Shown: piece after piece, positions 44,616 to 53,447 of the stretch
Layout of the letters: each line of letters starts with the position of its first letter
Position numbering within the stretch: position 1 is the stretch's first letter
Assembly (NCBI GenBank): GCA_018649625.1
Contig: JABIHN010000090.1
Location: 1 to 63,009, forward strand
Length of the DNA stretch: 63,009 bases
Reading direction: 5' to 3'
Origin: Fidelibacterota bacterium
GTDB lineage: Bacteria; Fidelibacterota; Marinisomatia; Marinisomatales; UBA1611
Made by a program: the position numbers and the translations under genes
The notes under the pieces: model-generated
What the model saw: only the letters and a program-made list of their open reading frames with translations
Told to the model about the DNA's origin: nothing
Database searches by the model: none

Positions 44616-45968
44616 TTATTTATTTGAAATAAAAGAATCCGGAACATTTTCAAATGATTGAACATATTCCCGTGTTTCTGCTTTTTTAATGACGTGCACT
44701 TCCCCGTCTTCGATTGCAATAATTGCTGGTCGGAGATAAATAAATTGCCAACTTTGGCTGATATTATAAGCACCCACGTGATGAATCACTAATAAATCTC
44801 CTCGCCTAACTGGTGGAATGGATGAACTTGCTTGCAATACATCAATATTCATACATAATCCTCCATACACAATAGTGTCTTCTAACATTGCACCTGAGTC
44901 TTGTGCTGTTTGAAAATTATAACGATACCATTGAACTGAAGACATAATATTCATTCCTGAATCCAATAAAACCCCTCGCTGTCCTGACGGTAATCGTTTT
45001 TGAGACACAACAGATGTGATAAGTGAAAATGGCTCATCAATTAATGCGCGTCCCGGTTCAATAAATAATTTAGGTGCATCTTGAGCTTGAAAAGGCCCGT
45101 TTAAGAGAATAGGGCAAATAGCTTCAGCATATTGATCAAAAGTCGGGCACGTTTGTTCTGCAGGCATATAAGCGCCATGAAGCGTATTATGGGAAGCATA
45201 TCCACCGCCAAGATCCCAATATTTTAATTTAATATTTAATTGTTCTTGGATGTAAGCGTAGAAATTGACTAATCCTTGCGCTGCCCGTGAATAAACAGTG
45301 ACGTCATCCACATAAGTTCCAGTATGAATATGAAGCCCAACAACTTTCAATTTTCCACCAGATTGAGCTCGCTTTACTGCTTCAAAAGCATGTCCTGCCT
45401 CTACGTTAAATCCAAACTTATGCCATGGCGGATCGTTCAAATCCATATTAATCCGTATTCCAACTTCTAATACTTTATCCAATTCATCTGCGATTTCTTC
45501 TACAACCTGCATTTCATCATAATTATCTAAATTAACAATCGCTCCTTCTTCAAAAGCTCGAATCAATTCTTCATGTGTTTTATAGGGGCCGTTAAAAATG
45601 ATTTGATTTCCAGGCACATCTATATTTCTTGCAATGTCATATTCAAATCCTGACACAACTTCTGACCATGCACCTTCTTGTTTTAAAATGTTACAAACTG
45701 ATTTAAGGTAATTTGTTTTATAGGAATATGCGATTTGAAAATTTGGATAACGCGTTGTGAAAGCACGATTCATATCTCTATATCTATCCCGAAGTGCTTT
45801 CACCGATAAAACAAATAAAGGCGATCCGTGCTTTTCGGCTAACTCGGAAACTTTGAATCCATCTAAACGATTGATAGGAACAGTTGCTGGTGGTCTACCA
45901 AATTTATTTTGTACGCCAACACTATGGCGAATGATTGTTGGTTTGCTATATGCTTTTTTATTTATCAT
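44616..45968 (-). CDS. Fold-III PLP-dependent decarboxylase (LysA/ornithine decarboxylase-like)
   Basis: A 450-residue alanine-racemase-fold decarboxylase. I start at ATG 45968 rather than the TTG four codons earlier. The PLP Lys is in FQIAYSYKTNYLKSV. The barrel has GLHIHTGTYV, DLGGGYAS and FIEPGRALI, and the active Cys is in VYGGLCMNIDVLQ, followed by GDLLVIHHVGAYNISQSWQF. Relatives decarboxylate diaminopimelate, ornithine, arginine or carboxynorspermidine; this substrate cannot be assigned. It lies 12 bp after the ATP-grasp gene. That context argues against simple lysine or polyamine synthesis and for a dedicated modification pathway. Confidence 0.87.
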   Translation of the reverse strand: MINKKAYSKPTIIRHSVGVQNKFGRPPATVPINRLDGFKVSELAEKHGSPLFVLSVKALRDRYRDMNRAFTTRYPNFQIAYSYKTNYLKSVCNILKQEGAWSEVVSGFEYDIARNIDVPGNQIIFNGPYKTHEELIRAFEEGAIVNLDNYDEMQVVEEIADELDKVLEVGIRINMDLNDPPWHKFGFNVEAGHAFEAVKRAQSGGKLKVVGLHIHTGTYVDDVTVYSRAAQGLVNFYAYIQEQLNIKLKYWDLGGGYASHNTLHGAYMPAEQTCPTFDQYAEAICPILLNGPFQAQDAPKLFIEPGRALIDEPFSLITSVVSQKRLPSGQRGVLLDSGMNIMSSVQWYRYNFQTAQDSGAMLEDTIVYGGLCMNIDVLQASSSIPPVRRGDLLVIHHVGAYNISQSWQFIYLRPAIIAIEDGEVHVIKKAETREYVQSFENVPDSFISNK

Positions 45969-45980
45969 AATATTTTTCAA

Positions 45981-47027
45981 TTAATAATGTAATTCTCCAT
46001 GAATGGTCAAGTTTTCTATATAATCTAATGGACATATCATATCTGTGGCATGGCGAACAAAGGTCATTCCAGATTTAGCTGGAGGTAAGGGACTTACTTC
46101 TTTTCCAAGAGCTAAATCCACTACCAAGTTTGGCAAATTTTGTTCAGCGCCCGTACAGAGAAAAATCCAGGCTGGAAATCGTGGATTAATTTCCAACAGA
46201 TATAATTCACCCGTTCGTTCTTCAACTATAATTTCTAACTCACAGGGTCCATTCCACTTTAATTTTTTTAATATGTATTCTGAAAACTCTGTTAATTTTT
46301 GATTCCGAATTGTGATGGCGCTCCAAGCTTTTCCTTTGTCCGTTAAACCCATTTTTCTTATAGCAACAGATCCTAACAGTTCTCCATTTTTTCCACCGAC
46401 ACAACATATATCAAATTCTTCGCCTTTAACCGGTTTTTGCAACAATATTGGGAAGCCCCACTTTTTCCTTAAGTCATCATAATGTCTAGATGCATCAGTT
46501 AAAGTGGTACATTTATATGCATCATAAAAAACACCTTTTACGTAAAGTGGAAACCCAATTTCATCAATGGCGGATTGAAATTTTCCCGGTTCACGAACAA
46601 CAACTGTTTCGGGTGTTGAAATTTTTTCGCCATTGCAAAATGTTGCAAGATTCTCTTTGGAGCGTTTATTTACAGTTTCCCTGTCTGGAATAAACATAGA
46701 AATACCCATGGACTTTAATTTGGGTTCCACCTGTTGAAAAACAGCCAATTCGCTATCCAAAGTTGGAATAATTACATCAATAGATACTTGGCTATGAATG
46801 TATTCAAGTCGGTCTAAAAAAGCATCAATCCCTTGATTTGGATACGGAATTAAATACGTATGATCTAATAACCCTTTATCATAAATACCTGTATCATATA
46901 CATCATATCCCAATCCAATTATTTTACCAGTCCAATTTTCATCATGTATTAAACAACGAATTACACCTATTCCTGGTGCAGGATTATCTGTAGCGTGAAG
47001 CCCTGTTACTGCAATATTTAAGCTCAT
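45981..47027 (-). CDS. ATP-grasp ligase
   Basis: A 348-residue ATP-grasp enzyme of the PylC/carbamoyl-phosphate-synthase-like type. The N-terminal preATP-grasp domain starts NIAVTGLHATDNPAPGIGVIR. ATP-grasp motifs are FPLYVKGVFYDAYKC, ILLQKPVKGEEFDICC and the Mg-binding CELEIIVEERTGELYLLEINPRFPAW (Glu and Asn). These enzymes make peptide or amide bonds through acyl-phosphates. It overlaps the PqqD-like gene by four bases (ATGA), so the two are coupled. A peptide carboxylate bound by the PqqD protein is a plausible substrate; that is inference. Confidence 0.9.
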   Translation of the reverse strand: MSLNIAVTGLHATDNPAPGIGVIRCLIHDENWTGKIIGLGYDVYDTGIYDKGLLDHTYLIPYPNQGIDAFLDRLEYIHSQVSIDVIIPTLDSELAVFQQVEPKLKSMGISMFIPDRETVNKRSKENLATFCNGEKISTPETVVVREPGKFQSAIDEIGFPLYVKGVFYDAYKCTTLTDASRHYDDLRKKWGFPILLQKPVKGEEFDICCVGGKNGELLGSVAIRKMGLTDKGKAWSAITIRNQKLTEFSEYILKKLKWNGPCELEIIVEERTGELYLLEINPRFPAWIFLCTGAEQNLPNLVVDLALGKEVSPLPPAKSGMTFVRHATDMICPLDYIENLTIHGELHY

Positions 47028-47272
47028 TCACCCACCAAATTAAATTCTTTTAATTGTCGAATAAAATCATCCAAATCTTTGTGGGCCGTGTCTTCATTAA
47101 CTTCAAACTCGTTCATAACAAGACTTAGAATGCTTCTTGCATTTTGCTTGTCTTGAATGTTGCGAAAAATAAATTGTCCCGTAGAGTTTAATGTATAAGT
47201 CAACCCCGTAGCATGATCAAATAAAAAACCACTTTCACTAATTGTTAATTCTGATTTGAATTGTAATTCCAT
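47024..47272 (-). CDS. PqqD-like peptide-binding protein
   Basis: An 82-residue protein with the PqqD (RiPP recognition element-like) fold: a beta hairpin (FLFDHATGLTYTLNSTGQFIF), then helices with ARSILSLVMNEFEVNEDTAHKDLDDFIRQLKEFNLV. PqqD-like domains bind leader peptides and present them to modifying enzymes. It is coupled to the ATP-grasp gene by a four-base overlap and follows the secreted 142-residue gene by nine bases. No precursor-like small gene is visible next to it. Confidence 0.85.
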   Translation of the reverse strand: MELQFKSELTISESGFLFDHATGLTYTLNSTGQFIFRNIQDKQNARSILSLVMNEFEVNEDTAHKDLDDFIRQLKEFNLVGE

Positions 47273-47281
47273 ATTCTATTC

Positions 47282-47710
47282 CTATTTATATCCAAGCATT
47301 TGATTCAATAACCCTGATTTGTATAAAACAATATCTTCAAAATGAAATCCATTTGCTTTACACCAATAACAATAATCTAAAGCACAATCAACTTTGTCCA
47401 CTTTATGACTCCAAATTGCAAATTCAAAACTACCGCCCAACAGAGGTTGATCTACATTTATTTCTTGAGAAAAAGACCCTTTGTTAAGTGAAATATTTGA
47501 ATGGCGACCACCTGTATTTACATCTAATGTGCCATACGGGTATAAAGAAATTCCCAGCCAAGCTTCATCTAAATGAGATTGGCCTTTTAGTATAATTTTA
47601 GTCGGCCAACCGTGGTCAGCATTGAGAACAATTTCCACATCCATATTGGATGTGTCTTGCGCCAAGACAGTAGCAACTAAAATTAAATATATTATTAAAT
47701 TATTTTTCAT
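47282..47710 (-). CDS. Small secreted protein, Cys-containing
   Basis: A 142-residue exported protein, signal peptide about 1-18 (ends VLAQ). The body looks like a beta sandwich (NADHGWPTKIILKGQSHLDEAWLGISLYPYG). Three cysteines cluster at 109, 114 and 117 (DCALDYCYWCKANGF). No family recognised. It lies three bases after the outer-membrane protein gene and nine before the PqqD gene, within the operon. Its position just before the peptide-binding protein makes it worth testing as a partner or substrate, although a signal peptide is unusual for a cytosolic precursor. Confidence 0.7.
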   Translation of the reverse strand: MKNNLIIYLILVATVLAQDTSNMDVEIVLNADHGWPTKIILKGQSHLDEAWLGISLYPYGTLDVNTGGRHSNISLNKGSFSQEINVDQPLLGGSFEFAIWSHKVDKVDCALDYCYWCKANGFHFEDIVLYKSGLLNQMLGYK

Positions 47711-47713
47711 GAT

Positions 47714-48499
47714 TTAAAACCTTCCGCTTAAGCCGATACTCAAATATTGAATATCATAGGGATTGTATTTGTGTTGAGCCCATATTCCGGATATATAAAT
47801 ATTTGGATTTAATTTATAAGTAGCACGAATTGCCATAGATTGGGTAAGTATTTCTGGATTATTATTTATTATTAGCAGATCGGTGTCCACGGCATAAAGA
47901 CTTTCACCTGCGCTAAATAAAAAACTTCCCGTTATTTTGTTTTTTATTTTCCCCACTAAAGCCACATGATTCATGGAATAAAACGTATCACCCATTGTTT
48001 GATTTATCGCTCCTAAACGCATAACAATTGGACCAAGTTTTCTTGAAATTTGAATTTCAACTTGATCAATGATAATATTTTTCCAAGCGTCACGTAATGA
48101 ATAGGGAAGCCATAGTTGATAATCGCTTCGGACATAACCCGCTGAATATTTAAGCCAGGGAAGATCCCCTTCAATTTTTCCACCGCCCAGCCACGCATCA
48201 TCACTGTTAGACGATTGCAAATGACCAATAAGACCCACTAAACGCAAGGATGGTTTAATCCAAAATATATCTCGCCCAACCCAATTAAATTGTCGATACG
48301 TTTCATCGTCCTTTTTAATCATTAAATCTTCATACCCTATGACAAATCCATCTTTACTTCTACGATCCATGGAAAAATAAGCTGAGGTAGAATGGCTTGA
48401 ACCGCCATCACTATATTCACCAGATGTACCATAAACTGATCCGCCAACATTCCAAGGATAAATTGTAAATAAAGAAGATAAAATCGTCGCTAGAATCAT
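47714..48499 (-). CDS. Probable outer-membrane beta-barrel protein
   Basis: A 261-residue exported protein with alternating amphipathic strands and aromatic girdles (WLPYSLRDAWKNIIIDQVEIQISRK, IYISGIWAQHKYNPYD) and a C-terminal aromatic residue in YLSIGLSGRF, as in outer-membrane barrels. The N-terminal leader is short (MILATILSSLFTIYP). No close family recognised. It overlaps the sorting-domain gene by four bases (ATGA) and precedes the small secreted gene by three. Confidence 0.65.
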   Translation of the reverse strand: MILATILSSLFTIYPWNVGGSVYGTSGEYSDGGSSHSTSAYFSMDRRSKDGFVIGYEDLMIKKDDETYRQFNWVGRDIFWIKPSLRLVGLIGHLQSSNSDDAWLGGGKIEGDLPWLKYSAGYVRSDYQLWLPYSLRDAWKNIIIDQVEIQISRKLGPIVMRLGAINQTMGDTFYSMNHVALVGKIKNKITGSFLFSAGESLYAVDTDLLIINNNPEILTQSMAIRATYKLNPNIYISGIWAQHKYNPYDIQYLSIGLSGRF

Positions 48500-49470
48500 T
48501 TCATCAGAACCATTGGGCGCTTGATTTGATTTCCATCAATATTGATTAAGAAAAAATAGACACCCGATGATTGGAGTTCGCCAAGTTGAGATTTTCCATC
48601 CCAAGAAAACCGGTATCTACCAGACGAAAAAATTCCATTAACCACTGTTTGGACTAACTGACCTTGAACATTAACCACAGTAATTGATAATTCTGATTGA
48701 TTATTTAAAACGATTGGTAAAACCGTATTTGGATTAAATGGGTTTGGATAGCTGTTCGAAACTGTATAATTCTCAGCAATGGCGGATGGTGTTACTGCTT
48801 GCATTCCGCCCGTAAAGCTCCAGACACTCATATAATAATTTTCATCTTTATAATCATATACATTAAGCAATATTTCATTTGTATTGTCGCCATCCAAATC
48901 GCCAATATAAGGACCAGACACATATCCTTGCTGTTCCTGAAGAGACCATTCTTCTTCTCCGGTTTCTCCATCCAGAACTTTGATTGTAAAATAATAAGAA
49001 GAGTCTACTTCATCGTACCGATTGATTCCAAATATCAATTCTTTACCATCATCTAAATCAAGTTCGGATGCATTTAAAGAAGACAACGATCCTTCATAAC
49101 TAGTTGATGTCCATTCTGGTTCTGATCCAAAAACCGAATATGCCAACAAATGAAAATCAACTGAATTATAATAATTACTTCCTGTTATAATTGCAGTTTT
49201 ATCTCCATCATTATTAAAATCGTATAAATTCCAAACGACTAAGTTTTCAGACAGAGCATCATAAACTGACCAAATAATTTCATAATCATTTGCACCATTA
49301 AATACGGTAATTAAATTCCAAAAAGTTTTTGTGATATCTGCATAACCATCTTCATTCATATCAAAAAATAAAATACCATTTTCATACTCATCCTGAGCAA
49401 TTTGCCATTCTTCAGTATATTGGCTAAATCCCCAAGTCATGAGAAAAAACCAAACCCATTTGTTTTTCAT
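48496..49470 (-). CDS. Secreted FG-GAP-like protein with C-terminal sorting domain
   Basis: A 324-residue secreted protein (signal about 1-16). The middle has repeated Asp/Asn-rich calcium-loop-like units: DMNEDGYADITKTF, DFNNDGDKTAI, DLDDGKELIF and DLDGDNTNEILL. These are typical of FG-GAP/VCBS beta-propeller repeats that bind calcium on the cell surface. The last 80 residues are a Por sorting domain (SYPNPFNPNTVLPI to the end). An AAGGAT site precedes the start. It leads the seven-gene operon. Confidence 0.85.
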   Translation of the reverse strand: MKNKWVWFFLMTWGFSQYTEEWQIAQDEYENGILFFDMNEDGYADITKTFWNLITVFNGANDYEIIWSVYDALSENLVVWNLYDFNNDGDKTAIITGSNYYNSVDFHLLAYSVFGSEPEWTSTSYEGSLSSLNASELDLDDGKELIFGINRYDEVDSSYYFTIKVLDGETGEEEWSLQEQQGYVSGPYIGDLDGDNTNEILLNVYDYKDENYYMSVWSFTGGMQAVTPSAIAENYTVSNSYPNPFNPNTVLPIVLNNQSELSITVVNVQGQLVQTVVNGIFSSGRYRFSWDGKSQLGELQSSGVYFFLINIDGNQIKRPMVLMK

Positions 49471-49492
49471 TGGTTATCCTTCGCGCGTAAGA

Positions 49493-49520
49493 GGCTTTTG
49501 TAACAGACACATACAAAGCC
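49493..49520 (-). promoter_or_regulatory. 5' leader hairpin of the seven-gene operon
   Basis: On the minus strand GGCTTTGTA pairs with TACAAAAGCC (nine pairs, one bulge) around a nine-base loop. It lies 23 bases before the ATG at 49470 and downstream of the candidate -10. No T-run follows, so it is not an intrinsic terminator. Confidence 0.4.
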
Positions 49521-49548
49521 ATTTAGTTAAAATTAATGTCAGTCGCTT

Positions 49549-49554
49549 ATTATA
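49549..49554 (-). promoter_or_regulatory. Candidate -10 box of the seven-gene operon
   Basis: A perfect TATAAT on the minus strand, 79 bases before the ATG at 49470. No convincing -35 at 16-18 bases is seen, so it is tentative. Confidence 0.35.
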
Positions 49555-49602
49555 AAACAAACTCTATCGCATACTATTAAACGTGCCTGAATTACTAATT
49601 AC

Positions 49603-49878
49603 TTATTTTTTTAAATATTTCCAATCTACATAAAAAGTTCCAAACGGCAATATGGATGCGAACATCACAATACCAAAATCTTTCTTTTCCCAGTTTTGCT
49701 CTACTTTGATTAAGAAAGCAATAATAATATATCCAACAAATAATAGTCCGTGCGGCATACCCAATAGCTTAACATAAGATGGATCGCCTAAATTATATTT
49801 AATGGGTACGGCTACAAAGAGTAGGAGTAAATAAGATATGCCTTCTAAAAATGCTATTAGTCTAAATACGTTTTTCAT
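49603..49878 (-). CDS. DUF3817 small membrane protein
   Basis: A 91-residue membrane protein matching DUF3817. It starts VFRLIAFLEGISYLLLLFVAVPIKY, has LLGMPHGLLFVGYIII in the middle and ends with FGTFYVDWKYLKK. There are about three helices. The family is of unknown function. An AAGGAT site precedes the start. It is upstream of the seven-gene operon on the same strand, with 132 bp and a candidate promoter between. Confidence 0.85.
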   Translation of the reverse strand: MKNVFRLIAFLEGISYLLLLFVAVPIKYNLGDPSYVKLLGMPHGLLFVGYIIIAFLIKVEQNWEKKDFGIVMFASILPFGTFYVDWKYLKK

Positions 49879-49991
49879 TGTTTATCCTTCTATTCAAGAT
49901 GTAATTATTTAAGCTTTTAAAATATATAACTAACCGTAAATGTGTTTGAATTAATGTACGCTTATTGTTTTTTGTTGAGGTGTTTGGTTTA

Positions 49992-51242
49992 TTAATATCC
50001 ATAGGAATAAGACATTCTATTGCCACCGCCGCCAAATCTTGAATTAACCACGTTATTATAAATAGAACCAAATGAATATGATAATCCAATTGATGCAAAG
50101 TATGTAAACTGAGTTTCTAATTCTGCTCGCTCCAATAAAACGTCCTCGATAGAATAATCACCTTTAGGTATTGAAAGCTGATTGTGAACCATGGAACCGG
50201 ATCCCATAATATTTAATGATAACCCTTTAATCAACCTGAGAGATAAACCTGTATTTAAAGAAAGAATGTTTTTTGAAAAATCATGAAAATAATGATTTCC
50301 GCTCAAAGATGTATTTACAGAGCCCCATGGTTTCACTGTACTGTATGAGATTGAAAGCCCTTCACTATATAGAGATTCTTGAATTTTAAAGTAAATCGTT
50401 GTGTCCGCATAATTGACTTGTTCCCCGCCTATGGAATACACCAATCGCAATGCTTGCTGATTTGATTCTGAATACGGGAATATATTATATTCAATTTTTG
50501 GTGTTAATGAAATCCCAATATTTGTATTCCCATAAGAAGAGCTCCACACGGAACTCCAAATGCCAATGGATAAATGATTTGTTAAAGATTTAATGATGGA
50601 CCCTCTCACTTTTTTACTTTCTGATGTACTGATGTATTCTTCACCATCAAAATCAAATTCATTTTCATTATAACTTCCTCCCAGCGACAGGCTAATTTTC
50701 CAATCTTCAGTAATACGGCTTGCCTTTATCTTGCCAAACGTATTTAATGAATTTGACGATTGCTGAGCATTCAAAAACCCATTTCCACTGATAGAGTAAA
50801 CCCAATTATTCCACTTATCAGTCGTGATTTTTTTGGCAACAATTTCTTGATTAATATTTATGCTCATTTGGGACAAAACAGATGTTTTTAATAAATACGG
50901 GACCAACCCAATTTGAATCAACCGAACGCGCTCGCTCCTGATTTGATCATCCGAATCATCTACATTTGAGATAAAATTAAGCGTGTCGTTTTTTCCGTCA
51001 AAATCAAACTGCCCTAGAAATATTATTGTATGTTCTTTTCCGCCAGCACCGGTATTTTGAGTTGTTTCTAATATGTGAATATCCGCATCGTGACGATCCC
51101 GAACGAAATTTAGATAAGAAATTTTTTCTTTAATAAAATCTTGACTACAAGATTTACATTCTATAAAAAGTTTAGGGTTTTCAATGTCATTCCCAAATAA
51201 AAGACTAAATAGAATGAATATCAATAACGTGATTTTTTTCAT
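49992..51242 (-). CDS. Outer-membrane beta-barrel protein with N-terminal domain
   Basis: A 416-residue exported protein (signal about 1-17). Residues about 20-140 form a separate alpha/beta domain with ECKSCSQDFIKEKISYLNFVRDRHDADIHIL. The remainder is a barrel of amphipathic strands (SGNGFLNAQQSSNSLNTFGKIKAS, SLSLGGSYNENEF, LSIGIWSSVWSSSY, AFYASIGLSYSFG-like end). The tail is Gly/Asn/Tyr-rich (FGGGGNRMSYSYGY). A GAGGAAAA site precedes the start. Transport or surface function unknown. It stands downstream of the PadR/PspC pair with 142 bp between. Confidence 0.7.
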   Translation of the reverse strand: MKKITLLIFILFSLLFGNDIENPKLFIECKSCSQDFIKEKISYLNFVRDRHDADIHILETTQNTGAGGKEHTIIFLGQFDFDGKNDTLNFISNVDDSDDQIRSERVRLIQIGLVPYLLKTSVLSQMSININQEIVAKKITTDKWNNWVYSISGNGFLNAQQSSNSLNTFGKIKASRITEDWKISLSLGGSYNENEFDFDGEEYISTSESKKVRGSIIKSLTNHLSIGIWSSVWSSSYGNTNIGISLTPKIEYNIFPYSESNQQALRLVYSIGGEQVNYADTTIYFKIQESLYSEGLSISYSTVKPWGSVNTSLSGNHYFHDFSKNILSLNTGLSLRLIKGLSLNIMGSGSMVHNQLSIPKGDYSIEDVLLERAELETQFTYFASIGLSYSFGSIYNNVVNSRFGGGGNRMSYSYGY

Positions 51243-51384
51243 TGAATTTTCCTCGTGAATTGTTTTTTTTAAATAAAGAACAATTGAATTGTTCCATTTT
51301 AATTATTATAATTTTTTGATTCATATTTTTATAAAACAGGTATTGTGTTTATTGGATGGAATCTGAAATTATTTATTTATTTTC

Positions 51385-52962
51385 TTATTTAATAATTTCC
51401 CGATGAATAAGCTCATCATCGCAATTCAAACAAGCCAATCCTTTATCTGTCATATTCCATGTGTGCCCAATCATTTCTCTATCGTGCATGCGATGAATAT
51501 TTCGAATATCGTAAATAAAATACTTTATACTTTCATCAAAATATACTGATTTTCCGATTGGCATTAAAAGAGTCAGTTTAATGTCTTGCTGCTGATATGG
51601 GTCTTCAGATGGTACCCGAAAGAACTGATTAAAGGAAAGGGTATTTTGATTTTCTAAAATATTATATGAGATGTTTTCCGCATAATCTTTTGCATCATAA
51701 TAGGAATTTGCCTGGGCACGTTTTTCTATATTTAGATGAAATGAAGTGTCTTGGGAACGAAGAATATTTAACTGGATATTAGATGCCAATCTGTATTCGC
51801 CATTTTCTGATTCAATAATTTTTGTATCTTGCTCATCCCAATAAAAGTAATCATGCGGTGCTAGATTCAAATTTAAAGTATCAGATACAACTTGTTTTAG
51901 TACAACATCCAACTCAATCCGTGCAGATTCAGAAAATAATGTGGCACTACGAAAGCCGAAGAAAATCATAAAAAGAAGCCCAACAATCCATAAACTTAAC
52001 AAGGTTCCCTTCACAGCGTTGGACTGTTTTACCATATTAAACAATAATCGTAATCCTAAATATATAATTTGAAACAAAGGAATACCCACAAAGAGAATAA
52101 GTCCAAAAAAGACAAATATTTGAGGGAGCGGGAAGTGACTAAAAAAAGAATCTAAAGTATAGGTCATTACTGGAAACTCATTGCCAAACCCAAAACCTGT
52201 CATTATAATCAAAAAGCCGGATAAGCTGATGGCCGAAATTAGACCAATGACTAATAATATAACTCCGATTAAAGGTTTTATAATTTTGCCCAAAATGGTG
52301 AAAAGATTTTTTAAAACGTCAAAAAGGAAATTGAATATGACGCCTAAAAAACTAAATACTTTTTTTAACACATTTTTTCCATGCCCTGACTCAAGCCCTT
52401 TTTCAACTTGTTCTGAAATTGCCTTTCCAATTGCATTGGCTGTGATTGGCTTTCCCTCCATTTTCAAGCGGTCAGATGTACTGTCTGCTTCGGGTACAGC
52501 TATCCAAAGAATCAAATAAACAAAAAATCCAAACCCACCTAAAAATAGCGTTAATAAAAATCCTAGACGAAATAAAACGGGGTCCACATTAAAATACACT
52601 CCCAACCCGCCACATACACCACCAATAACTTTTTCATCCGGATGACGAAAAATTCTTTTTGTTTTATTTTTAATTGTAGCTGATTCGTTAAAATCGTCTG
52701 CAGTGTCATCATCACCATATTCTTCTGGCTTTCCCATAACTTCAATCACTTCGTCCACATCAGACGATGTAATAATGCCAATCTTTTTATTTTGCATAAT
52801 TTCAGCAATTCGAGATTCAATATCGGTCACAATTTCTTCCTGATCGTCTGATATTGAAAAATGTTTTCGAATCGAATTAAGATAATTTTGGAGTTGGGTA
52901 AAAGCATCTTCTTCAATGTGAAAAATGATACCACCCAAATTGATTGTATTTGTTTTTTTCAT
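51385..52962 (-). CDS. PspC-domain membrane protein
   Basis: A 525-residue protein. An N-terminal soluble segment (about 1-95, INLGGIIFHIEEDAFTQLQNYLNSI, EVMGKPEEYGDDD) resembles the HAAS-like regulatory region. A PspC domain follows (about 105-170: RHPDEKVIGGVCGGLGVYFNVDPVLFRLGF and FVYLILWIAVPEA). Several membrane helices (about 200-345) and a C-terminal extracytoplasmic beta region complete it. PspC proteins sense envelope stress. It lies six bases after a PadR regulator, the usual pair for this phylum, which suggests PadR control. Confidence 0.88.
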   Translation of the reverse strand: MKKTNTINLGGIIFHIEEDAFTQLQNYLNSIRKHFSISDDQEEIVTDIESRIAEIMQNKKIGIITSSDVDEVIEVMGKPEEYGDDDTADDFNESATIKNKTKRIFRHPDEKVIGGVCGGLGVYFNVDPVLFRLGFLLTLFLGGFGFFVYLILWIAVPEADSTSDRLKMEGKPITANAIGKAISEQVEKGLESGHGKNVLKKVFSFLGVIFNFLFDVLKNLFTILGKIIKPLIGVILLVIGLISAISLSGFLIIMTGFGFGNEFPVMTYTLDSFFSHFPLPQIFVFFGLILFVGIPLFQIIYLGLRLLFNMVKQSNAVKGTLLSLWIVGLLFMIFFGFRSATLFSESARIELDVVLKQVVSDTLNLNLAPHDYFYWDEQDTKIIESENGEYRLASNIQLNILRSQDTSFHLNIEKRAQANSYYDAKDYAENISYNILENQNTLSFNQFFRVPSEDPYQQQDIKLTLLMPIGKSVYFDESIKYFIYDIRNIHRMHDREMIGHTWNMTDKGLACLNCDDELIHREIIK

Positions 52963-52968
52963 AGTCTT

Positions 52969-53298
52969 TTAAGATTTCTTTGTGGTGAGTCGCACTGCCT
53001 TAACAAGGTCTTTCCATGTTTCATCTAACTCTGATAAAAAGACAATTCCTTCTGCAGTAGCAAAATAATATTTCCGCGGTGGACCAGATTTAGATTCTTC
53101 CCAGCGGTAAGAAAGAAGTCTGGAGTTTTTCAAACGAGTTAACAATGGATATATAGTTCCCTCAACCACAATCAAATTTGATTTTTTGAGTTTTGCCAAA
53201 ATATCCGATGGATAAGCTTCACCGTTTTTTAAGATGGAAAGGATGCAATATTCCAACACCCCTTTTCGCATTTGCGCTTTTGTATTTTCAAGTTTCAT
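52969..53298 (-). CDS. PadR family transcriptional regulator
   Basis: A 109-residue winged-helix protein of the PadR type: GVLEYCILSILKNGEAYPSDILAKLKKSNLIVVEGTIYPLLTRLKNSRLL then the wing SGPPRKYYFATAEG and a dimer helix. PadR proteins repress membrane-stress or efflux genes and respond to ligands or partner proteins. It leads the operon with PspC. The upstream 53299-53447 region is AT-rich with partial dyads (ACTAT...ATAGT near 53347) but no clear operator. Confidence 0.92.
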   Translation of the reverse strand: MKLENTKAQMRKGVLEYCILSILKNGEAYPSDILAKLKKSNLIVVEGTIYPLLTRLKNSRLLSYRWEESKSGPPRKYYFATAEGIVFLSELDETWKDLVKAVRLTTKKS

Positions 53299-53447
53299 AA
53301 ATATTTCAATTAATTAATGGTATAAGCATACGGGTATAACTTAGTACTATGCAATACATAATAGTGATATAGGCAAAAAATTTTGTTTAGCTATTTTGTT
53401 TATCCAAGCTGAACTTGTTAGATTTAAGCAAATATTTGGAGTTAAAA

